Origin: Nonomuraea cavernae
GTDB taxonomy: Bacteria > Actinomycetota > Actinomycetes > Streptosporangiales > Streptosporangiaceae
Direction of reading: 5' to 3'
DNA: 64,000 nt
NCBI RefSeq assembly: GCF_014646355.1
Contig: NZ_BMNH01000010.1
Location: forward strand, 62,001-126,000
This document shows, piece after piece, positions 43,142 through 52,457 of this stretch (position 1 is its first letter; the number at the start of each line of letters is the position of its first letter). The position numbers and the translations under genes were made by a program. The notes under the pieces are model-generated. The model had not been told where the DNA came from and made no database searches. It was given only the letters and a program-made list of their open reading frames with translations.

Positions 43142-43764
43142 GCGTAGACGATCGCCTGGGCCCGGTCGCGCAGGCCGAGCTTCATCAGCACCCGCCCCAC
43201 GTGTGACTTGACCGTCTGCTCGGCCACCACCAGCTTGCCGGCGATCTCCTGGTTGGACATCGCCTGGGCGACCAGGGTGAGCACCTCGGTCTCGCGCTCC
43301 GTCAGGTCGGCCAGCCGCCGCGCCTCCGGAGCGCGAGGCCCGCCCAGCCGGGCGAACTCGCGGATCAGCCGCCTGGTGACCGCCGGCGCGATCAGCGCGT
43401 CGCCGGCCGCGACGACCCGCACCGCCTCGGCCAGTTGCGCGGCCGAGGCGTCCTTGAGCAGGAATCCGCTGGCCCCTGCCCGCAGCGCCTCGTAGACGTA
43501 GTCGTCGAGGTCGAAGGTGGTGAGGATGAGCACCTTGGGGCCCTCGCCGCCGGACAGCAGCCGCCTGGTCGCCTCCAGCCCGTCCATGACCGGCATCCGC
43601 ACGTCCATCAGCACCACGTCGGGGGCGAGGGCGGCGGCCCGCTGGATCGCCTGCGCGCCGTCGGCCGCCTCTCCCACGACCTCGATGTCGGGCTGCGCGC
43701 TCAGGAACACCCCGAACCCGGTCCGCACCATGCCCTGGTCGTCGGCGATCAGCACCCGGATCAC
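43108..43764 (-). CDS. NarL/LuxR-type response regulator
   Basis: 218-residue DNA-binding response regulator. Receiver domain with phosphoacceptor Asp in PDVVLMDVRMPVMDG (about residue 54), conserved Thr in VLILTTFDLDDYV and Lys in GFLLKDA; LuxR-type HTH in DLTERETEVLTLVAQAMSNQ then EIAGKLVVAEQTVKSHVGRV. GTG at 43764 overlaps the kinase stop by 4 bp. Cognate partner of the next gene; the regulated genes are unknown. Confidence 0.95.
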   Translation of the reverse strand: MIRVLIADDQGMVRTGFGVFLSAQPDIEVVGEAADGAQAIQRAAALAPDVVLMDVRMPVMDGLEATRRLLSGGEGPKVLILTTFDLDDYVYEALRAGASGFLLKDASAAQLAEAVRVVAAGDALIAPAVTRRLIREFARLGGPRAPEARRLADLTERETEVLTLVAQAMSNQEIAGKLVVAEQTVKSHVGRVLMKLGLRDRAQAIVYAYETGLVRPGE

Positions 43765-45035
43765 GTCGTCTCCTCCGCTCCCGCGATCGGCAGCCTGGCC
43801 GTCACCTGGAATCCGCCTTCCTTGGTCGGCCCCGCCTCCAGGACGCCGCCGAGCAGCGCCGCCCGCTCCCGCATGCCCGCCAGCCCCTGACCGGCCCCCG
43901 GGGCGCCGCCGGGCGTCTCGCCGGGCCCATTGGCGACCCGTAATCGCAGGTCGTGGTCGTCGCGGGCGACGTCGACCGCGACTGTCGCGCCGGGCGCGTG
44001 GCGCATCGCGTTGCTGAGCGACTCCTGCAGGATCCGGTAGGCCGACAGGCCGACGGCGGGCGGCAGCCCGTCGAGCGAGCCGGGTCGCTTGATCAGCACG
44101 GCCAGCCCGGCGGAGCGGGCGTGGGCGACCAGGTCGTCGATCCGGTCGAGGCCGGGCAGCGGCGCGGTGTCGGTGCGCCCGTCCTGGTCGCGCAGCACGC
44201 CGAGCACCTGGCGCAGCTCGGCGATGGCCGCCAGCGACAGCGCGCGGATCTCGGCCAGGCCCGCCTCCAGCCGCGCGGGATCGCCGGCCGCCTCCAGCGG
44301 CACCGCCTCGGCCTGGATGGCGATCACCGACATGTGGTGGGCGACGATGTCGTGCAGCTCGCGCGCGATGCGGGCGCGTTCGGCGAGCACCGCCTGGGCG
44401 CTCTCGGCCACCTGGGTGCGGTGCTCCTCCTCGACCAGCTTGGCCGTGGCGGTGCGGCGCACGCGCACGTTGTAGCCGAACAGGACGGCCACCGTCACCA
44501 TCACCGTGCCGACGATCATGCTGTTGGGCTGGATGATCCACAGAGCGAGGACCGTGATGGTCCAGGCCGCGAAGGTGATGCGCCGGTCACAGCGGAGGGA
44601 CACGGAGTAGAGCACCAGGAGATACATGATCGCCGCCCAGGCCGGGTAGGGCATGTCGCCCGCCGGGGTGATCGTGAACCCCACGTGGATCCAGAACGGC
44701 GCCAGCACGACGGCTGTCCGCCAGGCCGCGAGCGGCCACCGGTCACGCAGGGCGACCGGCGCGACCACGGCGCCGGCGGCCACGTAGATCAGCCCCTCCC
44801 ACAACGGCTCGCCGACGCTCGCGTTCCACTCGATGACGTCGCCGGTCACGACGCCGAACAGGACCCAGGTCAGCAGCAGATCGGCCATCACCACGAGGTC
44901 GAGCCTCTGGAACGGCGCGATCACGCGGAGCCGGCGCGGAACGGGCAGGTCGAGCCGCCGCGAACGAGGCGACGGCGGGTCGGCCTCCCCCCGTAACAGC
45001 GCGAGCGCGAAGGGGCTCACCACGGCCGAGATCAC
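43761..45035 (-). CDS. NarL-family sensor histidine kinase (HisKA_3)
   Basis: 424 residues with about five to six membrane segments in residues ~45-190, then a HisKA_3 dimerisation domain with phospho-acceptor His in ARIARELHDIVAHHMSVIAI, and an ATPase domain (N-box LQESLSNAMRHAPGA, G-box GAGQGLAGMRERAALLGG). There is no large extracytoplasmic sensor domain, so the signal is probably sensed in or at the membrane. GTG at 45035 has TAGGCT six nucleotides upstream, suggesting a leaderless mRNA. Confidence 0.94.
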   Translation of the reverse strand: MISAVVSPFALALLRGEADPPSPRSRRLDLPVPRRLRVIAPFQRLDLVVMADLLLTWVLFGVVTGDVIEWNASVGEPLWEGLIYVAAGAVVAPVALRDRWPLAAWRTAVVLAPFWIHVGFTITPAGDMPYPAWAAIMYLLVLYSVSLRCDRRITFAAWTITVLALWIIQPNSMIVGTVMVTVAVLFGYNVRVRRTATAKLVEEEHRTQVAESAQAVLAERARIARELHDIVAHHMSVIAIQAEAVPLEAAGDPARLEAGLAEIRALSLAAIAELRQVLGVLRDQDGRTDTAPLPGLDRIDDLVAHARSAGLAVLIKRPGSLDGLPPAVGLSAYRILQESLSNAMRHAPGATVAVDVARDDHDLRLRVANGPGETPGGAPGAGQGLAGMRERAALLGGVLEAGPTKEGGFQVTARLPIAGAEETT

Positions 45036-45168
45036 CCGACCAGCCTACGGGGGCGGGGTTCGCCGGGCGTCCTCCTCAGGTCTGACCATCAGAGGTACGA
45101 GCTTACAAAATTACGATCGCTGTGAGCGAACACCGGCAGGGAAGGGAACATCGATGGGCTCCAATGAA

Positions 45169-45187
45169 TTGAGTCTGTATAACTCAA
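45169..45187. promoter_or_regulatory. HAIR element (HspR operator) of lon
   Basis: TTGAGT-N7-ACTCAA (45169-45187) matches the HspR-binding inverted repeat CTTGAGT-N7-ACTCAAG except for the outermost base on each side. The spacer carries TATAAC, a likely -10, so HspR binding would directly occlude the promoter. lon is a known HspR target in Streptomyces (established knowledge). Confidence 0.8.
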
Positions 45188-45202
45188 CCTTGAGGAGTTC
45201 GC

Positions 45203-47563
<2,361 letters not shown>

Positions 47564-47571
47564 TCTCCGTC

Positions 47572-47610
47572 CTGCCCCGCCGTGTCCCTTTCAGGGGTAC
47601 GGCGGGGCAG
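47572..47610 (+). terminator. Strong lon terminator (first copy)
   Basis: Perfect 12-bp outer stem CTGCCCCGCCGT / ACGGCGGGGCAG with an inner CCCT/AGGG stem, 8 bp after the lon stop. Confidence 0.85.
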
Positions 47611-47614
47611 CCGC

Positions 47615-47646
47615 GCCGTGTCCCTTCCAGGGGTACGGCGGGGCAG
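47615..47646 (+). terminator. Second, near-identical terminator copy
   Basis: A 32-bp segment repeats the core of the first hairpin (47579-47610) 36 bp further on with a single base difference; the outer 5' arm is incomplete, leaving GCCGT/ACGGC plus the inner stem. A tandem duplication of terminator DNA. Confidence 0.7.
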
Positions 47647-47710
47647 TCGCATAGATGGACAAATCATTCATCGCTTTGACCGGATGATTCGTTCATGCTT
47701 CTATGAGGGC

Positions 47711-48847
47711 ATGCTCTACGCCACGCCTTCGCTCGACCCCGCCGACCAGGCGGTCCTCGCCGAGATCGAGGACATGCGGCGCGACCTGAAATACCGGCTC
47801 GCCGAGACCCACCGCTGGGACGGCCAGCTGCGCAGGCAGCTGCAGGCGCGCGCGATCCAGGGGTCCAACTCCATCGAGGGCTACCGGGCCAGTGTCGAGG
47901 ACATCGAGTCGATCATGTCGGGGGAGGAGCCGCTGGAGACCTCCGGGTCCGTGGCCCGCGAGATCGCCGGCTACCAGCAGGCCCTGACCTACATCCAGCT
48001 GCTCTCACGGGCTCCGGCGTTCCGCTACGACACGGGGCTGCTCAACGCGCTGAACTTCATGATGATCGGCCACCACCGCGACAAGACTCCGGGCGTGGTG
48101 CGCCCGGGCGGGATCTACATTCGCGACTCCGTGTCCGGCGCGGTGGTCTACGAGGGGCCCGACGCCGATCTGGTGCCAAAGCTGCTGGATGAGCTGATCG
48201 AGTGGCTCAACGACGGTGACCTGGGCGTTCCGAGCTATGTGAGAGCCGCCATGGCGCACCTCAACCTCGTCAAGGTCCACCCCTGGCGAGACGGCAACGG
48301 CCGGATGTCCAGGGCGCTGCAGACGCTCGTCCTGGGCCGGGACCAGATCACAACGCCCGAGTTCTGCTCTATCGAGGAATGGCTCGGTCAGCAACGCACC
48401 ACCATCGCCTACTACGACGTCCTGGGAGAGGTCGGCCGCCGGCAGTGGAGCCCGCATGGCGACACGCTCGCCTGGGTGCGGTTCTGTCTGCGCGCCCATC
48501 ACATGCAGGCCCAGCGCGTACGCCAGCGCCTCGCCGAGGCGGGCGAGATCTGGATGCTCCTGGAGAAGCAGGTCGACTCCGACGGGCTCAACACCAGGAC
48601 GGTGTCGGCGCTGTACGAGGTCTTCGTCACCCGGAGGCTGCGCCGGAGCCGCTATCAGGCCGACGAGTCCCTGAGCCAGGGACAGGCGGCCCGGGACCTG
48701 CGCGACCTGGCCGCCAAGGGATGGCTGTCGCCCTACGGAGAGACCAAGGGCCGTTTCTACGCCCCCGGCCCGCGCATGGTCGAGATCAAGGCGGAGTTCG
48801 CCGGCAGGGCGACCCCCTTGCGCGATCCCTACGTCCAGGCCAGGTGA
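47711..48847 (+). CDS. Fic/DOC-family AMP-transferase (Fic domain protein)
   Basis: 378-residue protein with a central Fic domain: catalytic motif HPWRDGNGRMSR near residues 190-201 (HPFxxGNGRxxR, His as catalytic base). An N-terminal autoinhibitory helix motif (S/T)xxxE(G/N) appears as SNSIEG at residues ~52-57, making it a class II Fic protein kept inactive by its own alpha-inh. The C-terminal part (ALYEVFVTRRLRRSRYQADE, LRDLAAKGWLSPYGETKGRF) looks like a winged helix. ATG at 47711 has SD GAGGG; ATG at 47684 is possible. Likely AMPylates an unknown target. Confidence 0.9.
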   Translation: MLYATPSLDPADQAVLAEIEDMRRDLKYRLAETHRWDGQLRRQLQARAIQGSNSIEGYRASVEDIESIMSGEEPLETSGSVAREIAGYQQALTYIQLLSRAPAFRYDTGLLNALNFMMIGHHRDKTPGVVRPGGIYIRDSVSGAVVYEGPDADLVPKLLDELIEWLNDGDLGVPSYVRAAMAHLNLVKVHPWRDGNGRMSRALQTLVLGRDQITTPEFCSIEEWLGQQRTTIAYYDVLGEVGRRQWSPHGDTLAWVRFCLRAHHMQAQRVRQRLAEAGEIWMLLEKQVDSDGLNTRTVSALYEVFVTRRLRRSRYQADESLSQGQAARDLRDLAAKGWLSPYGETKGRFYAPGPRMVEIKAEFAGRATPLRDPYVQAR

Positions 48848-48904
48848 GCCAGATCACGCCCACTGTCCGGAATAGCGGCAGGTGCGGCGATCGTTAGTAG
48901 GGGC

Positions 48905-49003
48905 GTGAACGAGGCATACGCGAACGACCTGGGCGCCCGTGGCGTCATGTGCTGTCGCATGCGTATGGGGCGAATGTGCGCCATGGGCTGTCAGGCCCGC
49001 TGA
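48905..49003 (+). CDS. Candidate Met/Cys-rich leader peptide upstream of metNIQ
   Basis: 32-codon frame, GTG at 48905 to TGA at 49001-49003. The last 18 residues read MCCRMRMGRMCAMGCQAR, i.e. five Met and four Cys. No SD at the right distance precedes the GTG; a weak -10-like GTTAGT lies 6 nt upstream, so leaderless translation is possible, and an internal ATG at 48947 would give the 18-residue Met/Cys peptide alone. The position before a methionine importer suggests attenuation by sulfur amino acids. Polycysteine leaderless uORFs that act as cysteine attenuators are known in mycobacteria; this one would be a Met/Cys variant. Not proven to be translated. Confidence 0.45.
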   Translation: MNEAYANDLGARGVMCCRMRMGRMCAMGCQAR

Positions 49004-49040
49004 GCGACCCCCGACCCGTTCCTCCTCCGATAGGTCCCCC

Positions 49041-49106
49041 ATGATCACCCCTGTTTTCGTGCTGCGCAGGCTGAGCCATCTGCCCTTCCATCCGGGCACG
49101 CACTGA
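49041..49106 (+). CDS. Second short leader frame (21 codons), weakly supported
   Basis: ATG at 49041 to TGA at 49104-49106 encodes MITPVFVLRRLSHLPFHPGT-H. A weak SD-like ATAGG is about 8 nt upstream. It lies between the Met/Cys frame and metN. It may be chance; included because it could form part of the leader. Confidence 0.2.
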   Translation: MITPVFVLRRLSHLPFHPGTH

Positions 49107-49142
49107 CCTCGTCCGGCTCTCGACGATGGCGTTGTCGGCTTC

Positions 49143-49159
49143 CAGCGGCGTGTCCGCTG
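49143..49159 (+). promoter_or_regulatory. Leader hairpin with alternative partner, before metN
   Basis: CAGCGG (49143-49148) pairs with CCGCTG (49154-49159) across a 5-nt loop. The same CAGCGG can instead pair with CCGCTG at 48997-49002, the end of the Met/Cys leader frame, so translation of that frame could decide which stem forms. A TTTTT run lies at 49173-49177, just before the GTG of metN. Structures are inferred by eye. Confidence 0.4.
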
Positions 49160-49178
49160 TCATAAATGGGGATTTTTC

Positions 49179-50129
49179 GTGATCCAGGCATCCGGCCTGC
49201 ACAAGTCGTACGGCGAAACCGTCGCTCTTGACGGCGTCGACCTGCACGTACGCGAAGGCGAGATCTACGGCGTGCTCGGCCGGAGCGGCGCGGGCAAGAG
49301 CACCCTGCTGCGCTGCGTCAACCTGCTCGAACGGCCCGGCCGCGGCACGGTCACCGTGGCCGGGCAGGAGCTGACCGCGCTGCGCAGCGGCGAGCTGAAC
49401 CACGCCCGCCGGCGCATCGGCATGATCCACCAGCACTTCGCGCTGCTGTCCTCGCGCACCGTCGCGGCGAACGTGGCCTTTCCCCTCGAAGTCATGGGCG
49501 TCGCCCGGGCCGAGCGCGAGCGCAGGGTCGCCGAGTTGCTGGACCTCGTGGGTCTCGGCGGACGGGGCGGTGACCGGCCGCACCAGCTGTCCGGCGGTCA
49601 GAAGCAGCGCGTCGGCATCGCCCGGGCGCTCGCCGGCGACCCCGCGGTGCTGCTGTCGGACGAGGCCACCTCGGCGCTCGACCCGGCCACCACCCGGTCG
49701 ATCCTCGACCTGCTCAAGCGGCTCAACGCCGAGCTGGGCCTGACCATCCTGCTGATCACCCACGAGATGAACGTCGTCAAGAGCGTCTGCGACTCGGTCG
49801 CCATCATGGCCGGCGGCCGGATCGAGGAGTCGGGCTCCATCGCCGGCCTGATCAGGACGCCCGGCTCGCGGCTGACCAGGGAGATCTTCCCGCTGCCCGA
49901 GCCGGCTCCGGCGGGTTCGGTGACCCTCACCTTCACCGGCGACCCGCAGCGTCCGGTGGTGTCGGAGGTGGTGCGCGAGTTCGACGTCGAGGTCAGCATT
50001 CTCGGCGGCTCGATCGAGGACCTCGCCGGAGGGGCCGTCGGCCGCCTCCGCGTCGCGCTCACCGGGGAGGCCGCCCCCGCCCTGGCCTACCTGCGCGAGC
50101 GTGGCCTGCTGGTGGAGGTGGCCCGATGA
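49179..50129 (+). CDS. metN: Methionine ABC importer ATP-binding protein
   Basis: 316-residue ATPase of the MetNIQ methionine uptake system. Walker A GRSGAGKST near residue 37, signature LSGGQKQRVGIARALA, Walker B VLLSDEATSALD, H-loop LLITHEMN; the C-terminal NIL/ACT-like regulatory domain (FTGDPQRPVVSEVVREFDVE through VSILGGSIEDLAGGAVGRL) allows trans-inhibition by internal methionine. GTG at 49179 has SD GGGGA. It overlaps metI by 4 bp. The 331-bp upstream leader is unusual and may carry an attenuator. Confidence 0.95.
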   Translation: MIQASGLHKSYGETVALDGVDLHVREGEIYGVLGRSGAGKSTLLRCVNLLERPGRGTVTVAGQELTALRSGELNHARRRIGMIHQHFALLSSRTVAANVAFPLEVMGVARAERERRVAELLDLVGLGGRGGDRPHQLSGGQKQRVGIARALAGDPAVLLSDEATSALDPATTRSILDLLKRLNAELGLTILLITHEMNVVKSVCDSVAIMAGGRIEESGSIAGLIRTPGSRLTREIFPLPEPAPAGSVTLTFTGDPQRPVVSEVVREFDVEVSILGGSIEDLAGGAVGRLRVALTGEAAPALAYLRERGLLVEVAR

Positions 50130-50785
50130 CCTGGGACGAGATGGCGCCCCTGCTGTGGGAGTCGACCTGGCAGACGGCCCTCATGGTCGGCTGGTCCACC
50201 GTGTTCACCGTGCTGTTCGGGCTGCCGATCGGTGTGGCGCTGGTGGTGTTCGACCGGGGCGGGCTGCGGCCCCTCCCGGTGCTGAAGTCCGTGCTGGGCG
50301 TCATCGTGAACGTGGGCCGGTCGCTGCCGTTCATCGTGCTGATGATCGCGATCATCCCGTTCACCCGGCTGGTCGTCGGCACCACCATCGGGACCGCCGC
50401 CGTGGTCGTGCCGCTCACGGTCGGCGCGGTGCCGTTCTTCGCCCGGCTCGTCGAGACCGCCCTGCGTGAAGTGGGCTCGGACGTGGTGCAGGCCGCCCAG
50501 GCCATGGGGGCGAGCCGTACGGCGATCGTCCGGAAGGTGCTGCTGCCCGAGGCGATGCCCGGGCTGGTGGCCGGGCTGACCGTCACGGTCGTCGCGCTCA
50601 TCGGCTACTCGGCGATGGCCGGGACCATCGGCGGGGGAGGGCTGGGCGACCTGGCCGTCAGGTACGGCTACCAGCGGTTCGAGACCCTGCTCATGATCGT
50701 GACCGTGGTGCTGCTGGTCGTGATCGTGCAGCTGATCCAGAGCTTGGGCGACGCGGTCGCCCGGCGTCTATCACACAGTAAGTAA
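50126..50785 (+). CDS. metI: Methionine ABC importer permease
   Basis: 219-residue inner-membrane permease with five or six predicted helices and an EAA loop (QAAQAMGASRTAIVRKVLLP) contacting MetN. The N-terminus MTWDEMAPLLWESTWQTALM is characteristic of MetI. Its ATG overlaps the metN stop by 4 bp; metQ follows after 10 bp, so the three genes form one operon. Confidence 0.95.
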   Translation: MTWDEMAPLLWESTWQTALMVGWSTVFTVLFGLPIGVALVVFDRGGLRPLPVLKSVLGVIVNVGRSLPFIVLMIAIIPFTRLVVGTTIGTAAVVVPLTVGAVPFFARLVETALREVGSDVVQAAQAMGASRTAIVRKVLLPEAMPGLVAGLTVTVVALIGYSAMAGTIGGGGLGDLAVRYGYQRFETLLMIVTVVLLVVIVQLIQSLGDAVARRLSHSK

Positions 50786-50795
50786 AGGAAAAATC

Positions 50796-51623
50796 ATGAA
50801 ACTTCGTGCCATCGCGGGAGTTGTCGCTCTTGCCGTGTCGCTCACCGCGTGCGGGGCGTCGCAGTCCGCCACCGGCGCGCCGGCGGCGGAGTCCGCGGAC
50901 ACCGTGCTCAAGGTGGGCGCCAGCCCGGTACCGCACGCCGAGATCCTCACCTTCGTCAAGAACGACCTCGCCCCGGCCGCCGGGCTCAAGCTTGAGATCG
51001 TCGAGTTCACCGACTACGTGCAGCCGAACGTGCAGCTCGCCGAGGGCGGGCTGGCCGCCAACTTCTTCCAGCACAAGCCCTACCTGGACGACTTCAACGC
51101 CTCCAAGGGCACCGAGCTGAGCTTCGTCACCCCCGTCCACCTGGAGCCGCTCGGCCTCTACTCCAGGAAGGCCGCCGACCTGGCCGCGCTGCCCGAGGGC
51201 GCCACGGTCGCCGTGCCCAATGACGCCACCAACCTGGGCCGTTCGCTCAAGCTGCTCGCCGACAACGGCGTGGTCACCCTGAAGGAGGGGGCCGGCACCT
51301 CGGCGACCGAGCGCGACGTGACCGGCAACCCGAAGAAGCTCGTCTTCAAGCCCCTGGAGGCCGCCCAGCTGCCGCGCTCGCTGGACGACGTCGACGCCGC
51401 GGTGATCAACGGCAACTACGCCATCGAGGCCGGTCTCAAGCCGGCGTCGCAGGCCCTGGCGCTGGAGAAGACCGAGGCCAACCCGTACGTCAACGGGCTG
51501 GTCGTGCCGGCCGGGCACGAGAAGGACGCGAACATCGTGACCCTCGGCAAGCTGCTCCAGGACCCGAAGGTCAAGGAATTCATCCAGCAGAAGTACGAGG
51601 GCTCGGTAATCCCGGCAGAATGA
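50796..51623 (+). CDS. metQ: Methionine-binding lipoprotein (NlpA/MetQ family)
   Basis: 275-residue substrate-binding lipoprotein. Lipobox SLTAC puts the anchored Cys near residue 20; the mature part shows the NlpA signature KVGASPVPHAEILTFVKNDL, GLKLEIVEFTDYVQPNVQLA, and FFQHKPYLDDFNASKGTELS. Substrate may be L- or D-methionine or a derivative. It ends the metNIQ operon; the 135-bp gap to the next gene is AT-rich and holds that gene's promoter. Confidence 0.95.
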   Translation: MKLRAIAGVVALAVSLTACGASQSATGAPAAESADTVLKVGASPVPHAEILTFVKNDLAPAAGLKLEIVEFTDYVQPNVQLAEGGLAANFFQHKPYLDDFNASKGTELSFVTPVHLEPLGLYSRKAADLAALPEGATVAVPNDATNLGRSLKLLADNGVVTLKEGAGTSATERDVTGNPKKLVFKPLEAAQLPRSLDDVDAAVINGNYAIEAGLKPASQALALEKTEANPYVNGLVVPAGHEKDANIVTLGKLLQDPKVKEFIQQKYEGSVIPAE

Positions 51624-51758
51624 CATTGAAAACGCGGACAAGATCGGAAATATCGGCATTTGGGCCCGATAGCGTACTTAAAGCGAAATGTAAGTGAGTG
51701 GCAATCTCCTCGGCGTACCAATACGGGGACAGCAAAACCTCTCCCGAGGAGGACCCAA

Positions 51759-52358
51759 GTGCGACTCGTTTCGCGCATTCTGATCGGCGCCGCCGCCGCT
51801 GCCTCAATGGTGGCTCTGGGCGCGCCCGTCGCCGCGAACGCGGCGACCACGTCCGCATCGTCCGCCGCAACGGCGGCCTCGTCGTCCTACTTCCAGGACG
51901 ACTGGGGACCCTATTTCTCCAGCGACGACAAGGCCAGGGCCCGTGGCCAGGTCACCGTGGAGAAGCAGCCCTACAAGCACTGGTACTGGAAGACCCACGT
52001 GGTCAAGCACAAGGTGTGCAAGGACGGCAAGTTCGGCAAGAAGTGCAAGATTGTTTTCAAAAAGCACAAGAAGCACGCGTGGGTCTGGAAGCACCGCTAC
52101 GTCTTCACCGTCGACAGCACCCTGCGCAACCACAAGTGGTGGGGTGGCAAGAAGTGCGCATGGGAGACCTTCAAGGTGGTCGGCCACGACGGCCACACGT
52201 ACTTCAAGAGCTTCCGCAACTGCGAGAAGTTCCCGGCCCACTACTCGTTCTCCGGTAAGGACGCCGCCCACATCTACGTGGACGTGAGCAGAGGCCACTT
52301 CGGTGGTCCGACCGGTCACCACTCCGGCTGGAAGGACGTTTACCACGCCGCTCCCTGA
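51759..52358 (+). CDS. Secreted Lys/His/Trp-rich protein, function unknown
   Basis: 199-residue secreted protein. Signal peptide (RILIGAAAAASMVALGAPVA, cleavage after ANA near residue 28), then an Ala/Ser stretch and an extremely basic domain rich in Lys, His and Trp (PYKHWYWKTHVVKHKVCKD, FKKHKKHAWVWKHRYVF, YFKSFRNCEKFPAHYSFSG) with four Cys that could form two disulfides. GTG at 51759 follows the strong SD GAGGAGG. The composition suggests binding to metal, anionic polymer or cell wall. No family recognised. A terminator follows. Confidence 0.8.
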   Translation: MRLVSRILIGAAAAASMVALGAPVAANAATTSASSAATAASSSYFQDDWGPYFSSDDKARARGQVTVEKQPYKHWYWKTHVVKHKVCKDGKFGKKCKIVFKKHKKHAWVWKHRYVFTVDSTLRNHKWWGGKKCAWETFKVVGHDGHTYFKSFRNCEKFPAHYSFSGKDAAHIYVDVSRGHFGGPTGHHSGWKDVYHAAP

Positions 52359-52370
52359 CCGGGTCTGACG

Positions 52371-52402
52371 GAATCGCGGTCCTCACGCGGGGGTCGCGAT
52401 TT
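52371..52402. terminator. Hairpin terminator after the secreted protein gene
   Basis: Arms AATCGCG (52372-52378) and CGCGATT (52395-52401) flank a partly self-pairing GC loop, followed by TTCG. It lies 13 bp after the stop. Confidence 0.6.
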
Positions 52403-52437
52403 CGTCGTGCCCGCCGACCCTGGCGCCCGGCGGGGGC

Positions 52438-52456
52438 AACCGAATAGTGTTCGGTT
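52438..52456. promoter_or_regulatory. Operator-like palindrome at a leaderless start
   Basis: AACCGAA (52438-52444) and TTCGGTT (52450-52456) are perfect inverted arms with the 5-nt spacer TAGTG. The spacer supplies a -10 TAGTGT (52445-52450) seven nucleotides before the ATG at 52458, so promoter, operator and start codon coincide. Confidence 0.55.
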
Positions 52457-52457
52457 C

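Noticed and set aside
48848-49178. SAM riboswitch in the metNIQ leader
   Set aside because: No SAM-I/SAM-IV core signature or matching stems were found by eye; the leader-peptide model fits better.
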